DNA of 64,000 bases from Cryobacterium sp. PH31-AA6 (GCF_030063195.1 NZ_JASISS010000002.1:62001-126000), one strand, 5' to 3'. Positions 1 through 8,548 are shown, counted from the first letter of the stretch. The notes: generated from the letters alone by a model not told the origin. A program made the numbers and translations.

Positions 1-654
1 GCCCGCGGCCGTTCGCTCCGCCAGCGACTGGCCGTTCTCGAGGATCGGAGCCGGATCGCCCGTGACCTGCATGACCGGGTCATCCAGAGGCTCTTCGCCG
101 CCGGGATGGGGCTGCAATCCATTGCCGGGTCCATCGAGGATCCGGAGCAACGGGCTCGGATTTTTGAGCAGGTGGACGCACTCGACAGTGCGATCTCCGA
201 GATCCGAACGGCCATTTTCGCCCTGTCCGCCCAGGGCCACGCGGACCATCAGACGGTGCGGCACCGCATCCTTGACCTGCTCGCCGAGCTCGGACCGCTC
301 TTCGAACATCCGCCGGGGTTGACCTTCTCCGGACCGATCGACCTGCTCACCCCGGACGAGCTCGCGGACGACCTCGTTGCCGTGCTGCGAGAGGGACTGA
401 CGAACGTGCTCCGGCACGCCCGAGCCCGGACCACCTCGGTTGCCCTGGCCGTTCTCGGCGACACCATCACGGTGGACATCACCGACGACGGGATCGGGCC
501 GGCCGGGGCCACCAGATCCAGTGGGCTGGCCAACCTCGCCGTTCGGGCCGGTCGCTGGCACGGCGCCCAGAGCCTGACCGCGAACGACGACGGGGGAAGC
601 CGCCTCCGGTGGAGCGCCATGTTCGACACCGAACCAGAAGGGGTGGCACGATGA
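1..654 (+). CDS. Sensor histidine kinase, DevS/NarL type, C-terminal part (5' end outside window)
   Basis: The reading frame is open from the first base, so the sensory N-terminus lies outside the window. The visible part starts just before the HisKA_3 phosphoacceptor motif (RIARDLHDRVIQRLF, His near residue 24 of the visible part) and continues through a HATPase domain with DDGIG and a glycine-rich SSGLANL box. The motif wording resembles mycobacterial DevS/DosT kinases. It overlaps the downstream regulator gene by ATGA, so the two form a two-component operon. The signal cannot be read here. Family knowledge suggests GAF-domain redox/O2 sensing, but this is unverified because the sensor domain is absent. 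Confidence 0.93.
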   Translation, partial: ARGRSLRQRLAVLEDRSRIARDLHDRVIQRLFAAGMGLQSIAGSIEDPEQRARIFEQVDALDSAISEIRTAIFALSAQGHADHQTVRHRILDLLAELGPLFEHPPGLTFSGPIDLLTPDELADDLVAVLREGLTNVLRHARARTTSVALAVLGDTITVDITDDGIGPAGATRSSGLANLAVRAGRWHGAQSLTANDDGGSRLRWSAMFDTEPEGVAR

Positions 655-1331
655 CCCGGATCTTCTTGCTCGACGACCACGAGGTCGTTCGCCGCGGCAT
701 CGCCGACCTGATCAACGCGGAACCCGACCTGGAGGTCGTCGGCGAGGCCGCGACGGCCAGACAGGCGGTGGCGAGGATCGCCGCTACCGTTCCGGACGTG
801 GCCGTGCTCGATGTGCGCCTGCCGGACGGCAGCGGGATCGACGTGTGCCGAGCCGTCCGGTCGAAGAATCCGACCGTGCGGTGCCTGATCTTCACGGCCT
901 TCGACGACGATGAGGCAAGCTATGCCGCCGTGCTGGCCGGGGCTTCCGGCTATGTGCTGAAGGAGATCCGCGGGCAGCGACTGATCGAGAGCATCCGACG
1001 GGTGGCGCTCGGCGAGACGCTGCTCAACCGGGTGGTGGCGGACCGCGTGGTCACCGCGCTCGGGGCCGCGCGGAACGAACCGGCGGAAACCCTCACCACC
1101 AGGGAACGCCAGGTGCTCGAGCTGATAGCGGAAGGCATGACCAACCGTCAGATCGGCGACCGGCTCGACCTGGCGGAGAAGACGGTGAAGAACTACGTGT
1201 CGGGTCTGCTCGGCAAACTCGGGATGCAACGGCGCACCCAGGCTGCCGTATTCGGTGCGGAGCTGCACAACCACCTTCCGGACACGCCGACCCTGAACCG
1301 TCCGGTCGGTCCCGCTAGGCTGGCCGAATGA
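651..1331 (+). CDS. devR: LuxR/NarL-family response regulator, DevR (DosR)-like
   Basis: 226 aa. The receiver domain carries acidic residues D8-D9 and the phosphoacceptor D54 in AVLDVRLPDG. The C-terminal LuxR-type HTH begins near residue 147 (TTRERQVLELIAEGMTNRQI) and includes the AEKTVKNYVS recognition-helix region and the GMQRRTQAAVF tail shared with DosR. I start it at the ATG that overlaps the kinase stop (ATGA) rather than at an in-frame ATG 42 nt upstream inside the kinase gene. It should be phosphorylated by the upstream kinase and act as a DNA-binding regulator. DosR-like identity rests on motif resemblance and the regulon is unknown. Confidence 0.93.
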   Translation: MTRIFLLDDHEVVRRGIADLINAEPDLEVVGEAATARQAVARIAATVPDVAVLDVRLPDGSGIDVCRAVRSKNPTVRCLIFTAFDDDEASYAAVLAGASGYVLKEIRGQRLIESIRRVALGETLLNRVVADRVVTALGAARNEPAETLTTRERQVLELIAEGMTNRQIGDRLDLAEKTVKNYVSGLLGKLGMQRRTQAAVFGAELHNHLPDTPTLNRPVGPARLAE

Positions 1332-1831
1332 AGCCGGAACGACGCGAGCGAACGGTTCCCGGCCCCGGCCAGGAATCGGTGTGGGACTATCCGCGCCCAC
1401 CGCGCATCGAGCGGAGTGCGGAGCGAATCGTCGTCAGGCTGGGTGGAATCGTCATCGCGGATACGACCGACGCCGTGCGGGTTCTCGAAACCAGCCACCC
1501 GCCGGTCTACTACCTCCCGCGGAGCGCGTTCCGCCCGGGGAGCCTGGAGCCCGCCGCCGGGCGGACGACCTGCGAGTACAAGGGAACGGCGTCCTACCTC
1601 TCAGTCGTGACGGCGGAGCGGCGTGAGGAGGCCGCGGCCTGGACCTATCCGGTCCCGTGGACCGGCTACCAGGAACTCGTCGACAGGGTGGCCGTCTACC
1701 CGGGCCGGATGGACTCCTGCACCGTGGACGGGGAAACCGTTCGCGCACAGCCGGGTGACTTCTACGGCGGCTGGATCACCTCGAGGGTTGTCGGTCCGTT
1801 CAAGGGCGCCCCCGGCACGCGCGGCTGGTGA
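1328..1831 (+). CDS. DUF427 domain-containing protein
   Basis: 167 aa. The central part (about residues 35-130) has the DUF427 signature: VRVLETSHPPVYYLP, a CEYKG segment and a WTYPVP...YQELVDRVAVYPGRMD block. The molecular function of DUF427 is not established. The start codon overlaps the devR stop (ATGA), but a TAGGCT hexamer lies 6 nt before the ATG (1316-1321). The gene could therefore be transcribed both with devR and from its own leaderless promoter. The protein is soluble, with no signal peptide or membrane helix. Confidence 0.85.
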   Translation: MKPERRERTVPGPGQESVWDYPRPPRIERSAERIVVRLGGIVIADTTDAVRVLETSHPPVYYLPRSAFRPGSLEPAAGRTTCEYKGTASYLSVVTAERREEAAAWTYPVPWTGYQELVDRVAVYPGRMDSCTVDGETVRAQPGDFYGGWITSRVVGPFKGAPGTRGW

Positions 1832-1910
1832 TCGGGTCCACGGTGGGTTCGCCGGCCCCGTTCGTCCGCCGGCCCGGAAGAATGTGAGCATTCGTCGCTA
1901 GGATGAGGTC

Positions 1911-2213
1911 ATGCCCGAGTTCGGCTCGACGGGGCAGGACGCCCCCGAACCTTCCGGCATTACCGAATCCGACGGTCGTGCCCAGGACGGTCCAGCCGGA
2001 GAGCCCGGCGAGGTCGCGTCCATCGGGGTGGTGACCGGTTCTCAGGCCGTGATTCCGCCGGGGGTGGATGCCGACCTGCCCGACGACGCGGACGATGCGG
2101 CTGATGGTGTCCCGCCGCCACGCTCCAGCTCGCGGGTCACCCCGGATGAGGACGTGATCCCGGCGGGCAGGCGCCGGAAGTCGGTGCGCCGCCGCTGGTG
2201 GATGCGGCGCTGA
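1911..2213 (+). CDS. Small hypothetical protein, acidic with basic C-terminus
   Basis: 100 aa, not recognised. The first about 80 residues are acidic and low in complexity (Asp/Glu/Pro/Gly). The last about 15 are strongly basic (RRRKSVRRRWWMRR), a layout suggesting nucleic-acid or membrane-surface contact, though this is only an inference. Support for the gene: a TAGGAT hexamer sits 6 nt before the ATG (1899-1904), the leaderless layout seen at many genes in this window, and the codon composition matches its neighbours. No domain can be named. Confidence 0.6.
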   Translation: MPEFGSTGQDAPEPSGITESDGRAQDGPAGEPGEVASIGVVTGSQAVIPPGVDADLPDDADDAADGVPPPRSSSRVTPDEDVIPAGRRRKSVRRRWWMRR

Positions 2214-2289
2214 CGCGCGCCGCCCCCGCGGACCGCTTCTACCGGGTTCACCGGGGGACGGCAACCCCAGCCACCGGTAGGCTGGCGAC

Positions 2290-3111
2290 GTGTCATTTTC
2301 GCTCGCCGCCGTTACCCGCACCGTCCACGAGCTGTGGCCGCTGGCCGGGGCAGAAGGCTGGGACGCACCCGGCCTGGTCAGTGGCGATCCCGAACGCGAG
2401 GTCCAGACCATTCACCTCGCAGTCGACGCCGTCGCGATCACCGTCGATGAAGCCATCGATGCGGGGGCAGACCTCCTCCTGGTCCACCACCCGCTTCTCC
2501 TGCGCGGGGTGACGTCGATCTCCGGCGATCGCTACAAGGGTGCGCTGCTGGCCCGCCTGATCCGGGCCGACTGCGGGCTCCTGGCGGCGCACACCAACGC
2601 GGATGTGGTTGCCGACGGAGTATCGGACATCCTCGCCAGGCGGCTCGGACTCGTCGACACCCGCCCGGTCATTGACGGCTCCGTTCCCGGGGCAGGGCTG
2701 GGCCGGGTCGGCCGTCTGGAGCAACCGCTCACCCTCGGCGAACTGGCCCGCCGCGTGGCCACAGTCCTGCCCGCGACGGCATCGGGCGTGCGCGTCTCCG
2801 GGGAGTATGGCCGCACCGTCGAGACTGTCGCCGTGTGCGGCGGCGCGGGGGATTCCCTCCTCGGCTCCCCGGCCGTGCTCGCGAGCGACGTGTACATCAC
2901 CGCCGACCTCCGGCACCACCCGGCGTCGGAGGCCCGCGAACAGGCCGGACTCACCGGAAACACCCCGGCCCTGATCGATGTGTCGCACTGGGCCAGCGAA
3001 TGGCTCTGGCTGGACACCGCCGCCGAGCAGCTTCGGGAGGCGCTCCCGGGGGTGCGGGTGAGTGTCAGCGATCTTCGCACCGATCCGTGGGACTTCGTCA
3101 TCGTGCAGTAG
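2290..3111 (+). CDS. NIF3-like dinuclear metal centre protein (YbgI/YqfO family)
   Basis: 273 aa. NIF3-family proteins form hexameric toroids with a dimetal site. The metal-binding histidine motif LLLVHHPLLLRGV and the AAHTNAD motif are near residues 60-105, and an SHWASE-type motif is near the C-terminus. The GTG start is chosen because TAGGCT (2278-2283) ends 6 nt upstream and no Shine-Dalgarno is present, so a leaderless transcript is likely. It precedes the zinc-ribbon protein gene, a pairing common in actinobacteria. The enzymatic role in bacteria is unsettled; a GTP cyclohydrolase I type 2 label is sometimes used but is doubtful. Confidence 0.9.
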   Translation: MSFSLAAVTRTVHELWPLAGAEGWDAPGLVSGDPEREVQTIHLAVDAVAITVDEAIDAGADLLLVHHPLLLRGVTSISGDRYKGALLARLIRADCGLLAAHTNADVVADGVSDILARRLGLVDTRPVIDGSVPGAGLGRVGRLEQPLTLGELARRVATVLPATASGVRVSGEYGRTVETVAVCGGAGDSLLGSPAVLASDVYITADLRHHPASEAREQAGLTGNTPALIDVSHWASEWLWLDTAAEQLREALPGVRVSVSDLRTDPWDFVIVQ

Positions 3112-3181
3112 CCTGCCCAGAACTCACCAACTCGTTCACTCCCATCACCCCCAGCCACTACCCCGAAGGTCAGGACCCCCC

Positions 3182-3919
3182 GTGAAGGCATCTCCCGCAG
3201 AACAGAAGGAGCTTCTCCGGCTTCAGGCTCTCGACATCAGGCTCCAGCAGGTCGAGTACCAAACGAAGTCTCTCTCGCAGCACGCCGAGCTCCGCGAACT
3301 TTCCGGAACCATGGAGAAGACGCGAATGACCCTGGGCACCCGAACGGGCGCCGTCGAGGACATTCAAACCGAACTGCACCGGATCGAGTCGGATGTCGAC
3401 GTGGTCGAGAAACGCATTGCGCGGGACTCCGACCGGGTGCAGCACACCTCATCGGTGAAGGACGTGCAGGCGCTGGAGACCGAGCTCACCTCGCTCCGGA
3501 AACGCCTCCTTGCGCTCGAGGAGATCGAGATCGCCGTGATGGAACGGCTCGAGGAGGCCGAGGCCGCCGTCGCCAAGGTCGAAGTGGACCGCGACGCCAT
3601 CGCGGTCAGTGTCGCCGAAGCGGAACAGGCGAGGGATCTGAGCCTCGCCGACCTCAACCGCCAGCTCGGTGAGCTGCGCCGCGACCGCGCCGCGATCGCC
3701 GGCAGCATCGCCGACGACCTGGCCGCCCTGTACGAGAAACGGTTCGTCTCCGGGAGAGGCAATGCGGCGGCGCTGCTCCGCGCCCGCACCTGCAGCGGGT
3801 GCACCATCACCCTGACCGGCAGCGACCTCGACGCCGTCCGATCGGCACCGGCCGACGATGTGCTGTTCTGCCCGGACTGTGGTGCGATCCTCGTGCGCAC
3901 GGAGGAATCCGGGATCTGA
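3182..3919 (+). CDS. Coiled-coil protein with C4-type zinc ribbon (zf-RING_7)
   Basis: 245 aa from the GTG preceded by GAAGGTCAGG. Residues about 10-185 are almost entirely charged heptad-like coiled coil. The C-terminus carries a four-cysteine ribbon (C204, C207, C230, C233) followed by an acidic tail. This architecture is the actinobacterial zf-RING_7/DUF164 family, often predicted to bind nucleic acid; its role is not established. It lies 70 nt after the NIF3 gene, probably in one transcript, and directly before the RNase P RNA gene. Confidence 0.88.
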   Translation: MKASPAEQKELLRLQALDIRLQQVEYQTKSLSQHAELRELSGTMEKTRMTLGTRTGAVEDIQTELHRIESDVDVVEKRIARDSDRVQHTSSVKDVQALETELTSLRKRLLALEEIEIAVMERLEEAEAAVAKVEVDRDAIAVSVAEAEQARDLSLADLNRQLGELRRDRAAIAGSIADDLAALYEKRFVSGRGNAAALLRARTCSGCTITLTGSDLDAVRSAPADDVLFCPDCGAILVRTEESGI

Positions 3920-3936
3920 GCGGGGAGCGGCCCCTG

Positions 3937-3942
3937 TAGGCT
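3937..3942 (+). promoter_or_regulatory. -10 element of the RNase P RNA promoter
   Basis: TAGGCT ends 6 nt before the first paired base of the RNA (3949), the right distance for the transcription start. No good -35 hexamer is visible, as is common for actinobacterial promoters. Confidence 0.55.
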
Positions 3943-3948
3943 TGACGT

Positions 3949-4329
3949 GGAATGGGTCGGCAAGACGGTCGCGACATCCGATGCCCTCGGGCAGCGGATG
4001 CCGAGGAACGTCCGGGCTCCATAGAGCAGGGCGGTGGGTAACACCCACCCGGGGCAACCCGCGAGACAGTGCCACAGAAAGTAGACCGCCTCCGGCTTCG
4101 GCCGGAGGTAAGGGTGAAACGGTGGTGTAAGAGACCACCAGAGGCCAGGGTGACCTGGTCGGCTTGGTAAACCTCGTCCGGAGCAAGGTCAGACAGGAAA
4201 CGCTAAGGCGGCTCGCCGAGTTTCCGGGTAGACCGCTAGAGGGCTGCGGCAACGTAGTCCCCAGATAGATGGCCGTCCATGGTGCCTCGCGCACCGGGAC
4301 AGAACCCGGCGTATCAGCCGGCCCATTCC
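3949..4329 (+). ncRNA. rnpB: RNase P RNA component (class A)
   Basis: About 381 nt. The catalytic RNA of RNase P trims tRNA 5' leaders. The ends pair as P1: GGAATGGGTCGGC at 3949-3961 with GCCGGCCCATTCC at 4317-4329. Conserved core segments are present in order: GAGGAACGTCCGGGCTCC (about 4002-4021), the ACAGAAA segment (about 4074), GGTAAACC, the GAAACGCTAAG region, and AGATAGATGGCCG with ACAGAACCCGG near the 3' end. The ends are set by P1 pairing and may differ by a few bases. Confidence 0.95.
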
Positions 4330-4348
4330 ACCCCCTGTTGTTCCGGGA

Positions 4349-5113
4349 TCAGTCGCGGTTCTTCACGGCGAGGGCGGCGGCACCGAGGATTCCCGCGTTG
4401 TTGCGGTGCACGGCGGGGATGATCGGCGTCTGCAGGTTGAGCAGCGGCAGGAAGTGCTGGTGGTGCTTGGACACGCCGCCGCCGACGATGAAGAGGTCCG
4501 GGGAGAAGAGCATCTCCAGGGTGGAGTAATACTTCTGCAGGCGGCCGGCCCACTTCTCCCAGCTCAGGTCGTCGCGCTCCTTCGCCGAGAAGGCCGCGCG
4601 GGTCTCGTAGTCCACCCCGTCGATCTGGAGGTGGCCGAGCTCGGTGTTCGGCACCAGGATGCCGTCGTTCAGCAGCGCGGTGCCGATGCCGGTGCCGAGG
4701 GTAGACAGCAGGACGACACCGGGAACCCCCTTGGCGGCGCCGAATTGGCCCTCGGCGTAACCGGCGGCATCCGCGTCATTGACGAAATGGATCGGGTGGC
4801 CGAGGCCCTTCTCGAAGAGCTTTTCCGCCGCAAGGCCGATCCATTTGTCGGAGACGTTCGCGGCCGACATGGTATGACCGTTCTTGACCACGGCCGGGAA
4901 GCAGATCCCGACCGGGAGGCCGGAGGCGCCCTCGTTCTTCGACACCGTCTGCAGCAGACTCTTCACCGTCTCGACGATGTCGGCCGGGCGGCCGCCCTTC
5001 GGCGTGTGCAACTTCACCCGATCGGAGAGGAGCGCGCCGGTCTCGAGATCGACAACGGCCCCCTTGATTCCGGTACCGCCAATGTCGATGCCAATTGCCG
5101 TGGTTGAACTCAT
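4349..5113 (-). CDS. ppgK: Polyphosphate glucokinase (ROK family)
   Basis: 254 aa, the normal length for actinobacterial PPGK. It phosphorylates glucose using inorganic polyphosphate (and usually ATP) and acts in the cytosol. Evidence: the N-terminal phosphate-binding GIDIGGTGIKGAVV, the sugar-site VNDADAAGYAE, the second phosphate loop LSTLGTGIGTAL, and the actinobacterial PPGK-type ending with a KHHQHF segment. The start has TAGGTT 6 nt upstream (5120-5125 on the complement) and no Shine-Dalgarno, so a leaderless transcript is likely. The gene is convergent with rnpB. Confidence 0.93.
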   Translation of the reverse strand: MSSTTAIGIDIGGTGIKGAVVDLETGALLSDRVKLHTPKGGRPADIVETVKSLLQTVSKNEGASGLPVGICFPAVVKNGHTMSAANVSDKWIGLAAEKLFEKGLGHPIHFVNDADAAGYAEGQFGAAKGVPGVVLLSTLGTGIGTALLNDGILVPNTELGHLQIDGVDYETRAAFSAKERDDLSWEKWAGRLQKYYSTLEMLFSPDLFIVGGGVSKHHQHFLPLLNLQTPIIPAVHRNNAGILGAAALAVKNRD

Positions 5114-5129
5114 GGTTAGAACCTATCGG

Positions 5130-5996
5130 TTACGGAAGCGTGAGAATTTCGGCACCGTTCTCGGTGACGACAAGGGTGTGCTCGAACTGAGCGGTGATGC
5201 TCTTGTCCTTGGTCGTGACGGTCCAGTCGTCGGCCCACATGTCCCAATCGGGCGAACCCAGGGTGAGCATCGGTTCGATCGTGAAGACCATGCCCACCTC
5301 CATCACGGTGTCGTACATCGGCGCGGAATCGTAGTGGGGGATGATCAACCCGGAGTGAAATGCTTCGCCGACGCCGTGACCGGTGAAGTCGCGGACGACC
5401 CCATAGCCGAAACGTTTGGCATAGGACTCGATGGTGCGGCCGATCACATTGACCTGGCGACCGGGTGCTACGGCCTTGATGCCCCGGGCGAGGGCCTCCC
5501 TGGTGCGTTCGACGAGCAGCGTCACATCCTGGCTGGCCTGGCCGACGATGAAGGTCACATTGGTGTCGCCGTGCACGCTATTTTTGTAGGCGGTGATGTC
5601 GATGTTGACCAGGTCGCCCTCTTCGAGAACCGTGGTGTCGGGGATGCCGTGGCAGATGACCTCATTGACGGAACTGCACAGTGACTTCGGGTACCCGCGG
5701 TAACCGAGCGTTGACGGGTACGCGTCGTTGGCGATCAGGTAGTCATGGCCGACCTCGTCGAGTTGTTCGGTCGTGACGCCCGGGCGGATCGCCCGGCCGA
5801 CGGCCTCGATGGCCATGGCCGCGATCCGACCGGATTCGCGGATGAGTTCGATCTTTTCCGCGGAGTAGACGTCGGAGCCGGTAAACCGGGTGGGGGACTC
5901 CTTTCCGACGTACTCCGGGCGGGTGATCCGGCGGGGCACGGAGCGGGTCGGTGACACCGTTCCGGGGATCAGGTGACGATTGGAATCCTTAGGCAT
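5130..5996 (-). CDS. map: Methionine aminopeptidase, type I
   Basis: 288 aa. It removes the initiator methionine from nascent proteins. The five metal ligands of the pita-bread fold are visible: Asp in VNIDITAY, Asp in HGDTNVTF, His in GHGVGEAFH, Glu in FTIEPML, Glu in QFEHT. The roughly 30-residue N-terminal extension before the catalytic domain is usual for actinobacterial MetAP1c. The ATG at 5996 is preferred over upstream in-frame codons because TAGGGT (complement of 6004-6009) stands 7 nt before it. The open frame continues upstream only inside the divergent gene. Confidence 0.95.
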   Translation of the reverse strand: MPKDSNRHLIPGTVSPTRSVPRRITRPEYVGKESPTRFTGSDVYSAEKIELIRESGRIAAMAIEAVGRAIRPGVTTEQLDEVGHDYLIANDAYPSTLGYRGYPKSLCSSVNEVICHGIPDTTVLEEGDLVNIDITAYKNSVHGDTNVTFIVGQASQDVTLLVERTREALARGIKAVAPGRQVNVIGRTIESYAKRFGYGVVRDFTGHGVGEAFHSGLIIPHYDSAPMYDTVMEVGMVFTIEPMLTLGSPDWDMWADDWTVTTKDKSITAQFEHTLVVTENGAEILTLP

Positions 5997-6011
5997 AGGA
6001 TCAACCCTATG
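5994..6011. promoter_or_regulatory. Interlocked divergent leaderless promoters of map and the SPOR-like gene
   Basis: Only 12 bp separate the two start codons. On the plus strand TAGGAT (5996-6001) stands 7 nt before the ATG at 6009. On the minus strand TAGGGT (complement 6004-6009) stands 7 nt before the map ATG at 5996. Each -10 box therefore overlaps the first base of the other gene's start codon, and both -35 regions must lie inside the opposite coding sequence. The arrangement follows from the sequence; use of the boxes is inferred. Confidence 0.6.
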
Positions 6012-6197
6012 TCCGAAGACACGCGAGAGCAGTTCTGGTACAACATGCGCACCGGCGCCGTGGAAAAGGGTTTCGAGTCCCCATCGATCGACCGGGTCGG
6101 CCCGTTCGCCACCCGGGAGGAGGCGGCACACGCCCTCGAGAAGCTCCGCGCCAACAGCGCGAAGTGGGCCGCCGACGACGCGGCAGAGGATCGTTAG
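6009..6197 (+). CDS. Small SPOR-like protein
   Basis: 62 aa, no signal peptide or membrane helix. It has the WYNMRTGAVEKG...RVGPFATREEAAHAL pattern of the short SPOR-domain proteins found next to map in Microbacteriaceae-type genomes. SPOR domains usually bind peptidoglycan, but this copy appears cytosolic, so the role is unknown. The start is set by the leaderless -10 at 5996-6001; an in-frame ATG 36 nt upstream would lie inside map. Its stop is 3 nt from the end of the convergent panB gene. Confidence 0.75.
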   Translation: MSEDTREQFWYNMRTGAVEKGFESPSIDRVGPFATREEAAHALEKLRANSAKWAADDAAEDR

Positions 6198-6200
6198 CGG

Positions 6201-7073
6201 CTACTCGTAGCTGTGCTCTGGGCCGGGGTACGCGCCGGTCTGTACGTCTTCCCTGAACCGGTGCACGGCATCCGTGAGCACACTGCGCACGTTCGCGTAC
6301 TGGCGTACGAAGCGGGGGACCCGGCCGTCGGTCATCCCGGCGAAGTCGGTCCAGACCAGCAACTGTCCGTCGACGTCCGGACCTGCTCCGACGCCGATCG
6401 TCGGAATCTCCAGCCTGGCCGTGACCTGGGCGGCCACGGACGCCGGAACCATCTCCAGTACGACGGCGAACGCACCGGCATCCTGCACGGCCAGGGCATC
6501 CTCGATCAGGCGCTCGGCCCCGTCACCACGGCCCTGGATCATGTGCCCACCGAGGCCGTGCTCGCTCTGCGGAGTGAAGCCGATGTGGGCCATCACGGGG
6601 ATGCCGCTGGAGACGATGCGGGTGATCTGCTTGACGCTGCGCACGCCGCCCTCGAGTTTGACGGCGTGGGCCTGGGCCTCTTTCATGAAGCGCACGGCAG
6701 TGTGCAGCGCCTCGGTCTGGCCGGTCTCATATGACCCGAACGGCATGTCTGCGACGACGAGCGCCCGGGTCACGGCGCGGGCGACCGCCCGGGTCAGCGG
6801 GATGAGTTCATCGACCGTGACCGGGAGCGTCGTCTCGTAACCGAAGACGTTGTTGCCGGCGGAATCACCGACCAGGAGGAAATCGATCCCCGCCTCGTCG
6901 AAAATCTGCGCCGTGAGCATGTCATAGCTGGTCAGCCCGGTGATCGGGATGCCCTGCTGTTTGGCATTGTGGAAATGCCTGGTGCGCACACGCTTGGGGC
7001 CGGTGGTCTCCGGCACGTAGGGGTTCTGCGGTGTGACGGCCGTTGGCGCGTCGGACGAGGTCGGCTCAGGCAT
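6201..7073 (-). CDS. panB: 3-Methyl-2-oxobutanoate hydroxymethyltransferase
   Basis: 290 aa. It makes ketopantoate from 2-oxoisovalerate and methylene-THF, the first step of pantothenate/CoA synthesis. Family motifs: SYDMLTAQIFDEAGIDFLLVGDS (split metal-binding Asp), ADMPFGSY, VKLEGG, MAHIGFTPQS and EMVPASVAAQVT, ending with GVGAGPDVDGQ. TACACT lies 6 nt before the ATG (complement 7080-7085), so it is probably leaderless. The 25-residue N-terminal extension is unconserved. No panC or panD is adjacent, so the pathway genes are dispersed. Confidence 0.95.
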   Translation of the reverse strand: MPEPTSSDAPTAVTPQNPYVPETTGPKRVRTRHFHNAKQQGIPITGLTSYDMLTAQIFDEAGIDFLLVGDSAGNNVFGYETTLPVTVDELIPLTRAVARAVTRALVVADMPFGSYETGQTEALHTAVRFMKEAQAHAVKLEGGVRSVKQITRIVSSGIPVMAHIGFTPQSEHGLGGHMIQGRGDGAERLIEDALAVQDAGAFAVVLEMVPASVAAQVTARLEIPTIGVGAGPDVDGQLLVWTDFAGMTDGRVPRFVRQYANVRSVLTDAVHRFREDVQTGAYPGPEHSYE

Positions 7074-7187
7074 GACTCAAGTGTAGTCAGCGCGGGCATT
7101 CCGGCGGCCGGCGGCCCGTTTCGCCGTGGATGCAGCCCTGGATGCCGCGGCAGACACTAGCCTAGAGACCAACAAGAAGGGGCGTGA

Positions 7188-8525
7188 ATGGACAAGCAGC
7201 GCGATTTCGTTCTTCGGACCATCGAGGAGCGGGGCATCAAGTTCATTCGGCTGTGGTTCACCGACGTCGTCGGCACGCTGAAGTCCGTCGCTATCGCCCC
7301 GGCGGAGGTCGAGGGCGCGTTCGCCGAGGGCCTCGGTTTCGACGGTTCCGCGATCGAGGGTCTGACCCGGTCGTTCGAGGCCGACGTGCTGGCCCACCCG
7401 GACCCAACCACATTCCAGATCCTGCCCTGGCGCGGTGAGGTCGACCCGACCGCCCGGATGTTCTGCGACATCACCACGCCGGACGGCCAGCCTGCCGTCG
7501 CCGACCCACGCAACGTGCTCAAGCGCACCCTGGCGAAGGCTGCCGAACGTGGCTTCACGTTTTACACGCACCCCGAGATCGAGTTCTACCTGCTCAAGTC
7601 CTCCAAGTACGGCAAGAACGGGCCCACCCCCGTCGACAATGCCGGTTACTTTGACAACGTCCCCGGCGGCACAGCGCACGACTTCCGGCGCCGGTCCGTT
7701 CGGATGCTCGAGGACCTCGGCATCTCCGTCGAGTTCAGTCACCACGAGGCCGGCCCCGGGCAGAACGAAATCGACCTGCGCTACGCCGATGCCCTCACCA
7801 CCGCGGACAACATCATGACCTTTCGCACGGTCATCAAAGAGGTCGCGATCGAACAGGGCGTGTACGCGACATTCATGCCCAAGCCGATGTCCGACCAGCC
7901 GGGCTCCGGGATGCACACGCACCTTTCCTTGTTCGAGGGGGACACGAACGCGTTCTACGAGGCGGGTGCCCAGTACCAGCTTTCCAAGACCGGCCGGCAG
8001 TTCATTGCCGGTCTCCTCAAGCACGCGCCCGAGATCACGGCGGTGACAAACCAGTTCGTCAACTCCTACAAGCGACTCTGGGGCGGGGACGAAGCGCCCA
8101 GCTTCGTCTGCTGGGGGCACAACAACCGGTCCGCGCTCATCCGCGTCCCGCTGTACAAGCCGAACAAGGGCCAGAGTTCCAGGATCGAGTACCGGGCAAT
8201 CGACTCGGCAGCGAATCCCTACCTCGCTTACTCGCTGATGCTCGCCGCCGGCCTCAAGGGCATCGAGGAGGGCTACGAGCTGCCGCCGGAGGCCGAGGAC
8301 AACGTCTGGGGGCTCAGCGACACCGAACGCCGCGCCCTGGGCTACCGAGCACTTCCCGCGAGCCTCGACCATGCCATCCAGTACATGGAGGACTCCGAAC
8401 TCGTGGCCGAGACTCTCGGCGAGCACGTGTTCAACTATGTGCTGCTCAATAAGCGCCAGGAGTGGAAGGAATACCGCTCGCAGGTGACGCCGTTCGAGCT
8501 CGACAAGAACCTTGAGATGCTCTGA
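7188..8525 (+). CDS. glnA2: Type I glutamine synthetase, GlnA2-like
   Basis: 445 aa. The GS fold is shown by GFDGSAIEGL, the substrate loop HHEAGPGQNEIDL, the ATP-site MPKPMSDQPGSGMHTHLSLF, and RIEYRAIDSAANPYLA. At the position where adenylylated GS enzymes have a tyrosine, this protein reads DNVWGLS with Trp374, so GlnE probably cannot modify it. In Streptomyces and mycobacteria the GlnA2 class has been assigned GS or polyamine-glutamylation roles, so the true substrate is uncertain. A strong ribosome site (GAAGGGG) precedes the ATG. glnE follows 23 nt after its stop, so they are probably cotranscribed. Confidence 0.9.
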   Translation: MDKQRDFVLRTIEERGIKFIRLWFTDVVGTLKSVAIAPAEVEGAFAEGLGFDGSAIEGLTRSFEADVLAHPDPTTFQILPWRGEVDPTARMFCDITTPDGQPAVADPRNVLKRTLAKAAERGFTFYTHPEIEFYLLKSSKYGKNGPTPVDNAGYFDNVPGGTAHDFRRRSVRMLEDLGISVEFSHHEAGPGQNEIDLRYADALTTADNIMTFRTVIKEVAIEQGVYATFMPKPMSDQPGSGMHTHLSLFEGDTNAFYEAGAQYQLSKTGRQFIAGLLKHAPEITAVTNQFVNSYKRLWGGDEAPSFVCWGHNNRSALIRVPLYKPNKGQSSRIEYRAIDSAANPYLAYSLMLAAGLKGIEEGYELPPEAEDNVWGLSDTERRALGYRALPASLDHAIQYMEDSELVAETLGEHVFNYVLLNKRQEWKEYRSQVTPFELDKNLEML

Positions 8526-8548
8526 GGCAGGTTGAGGAACGGGACGCA

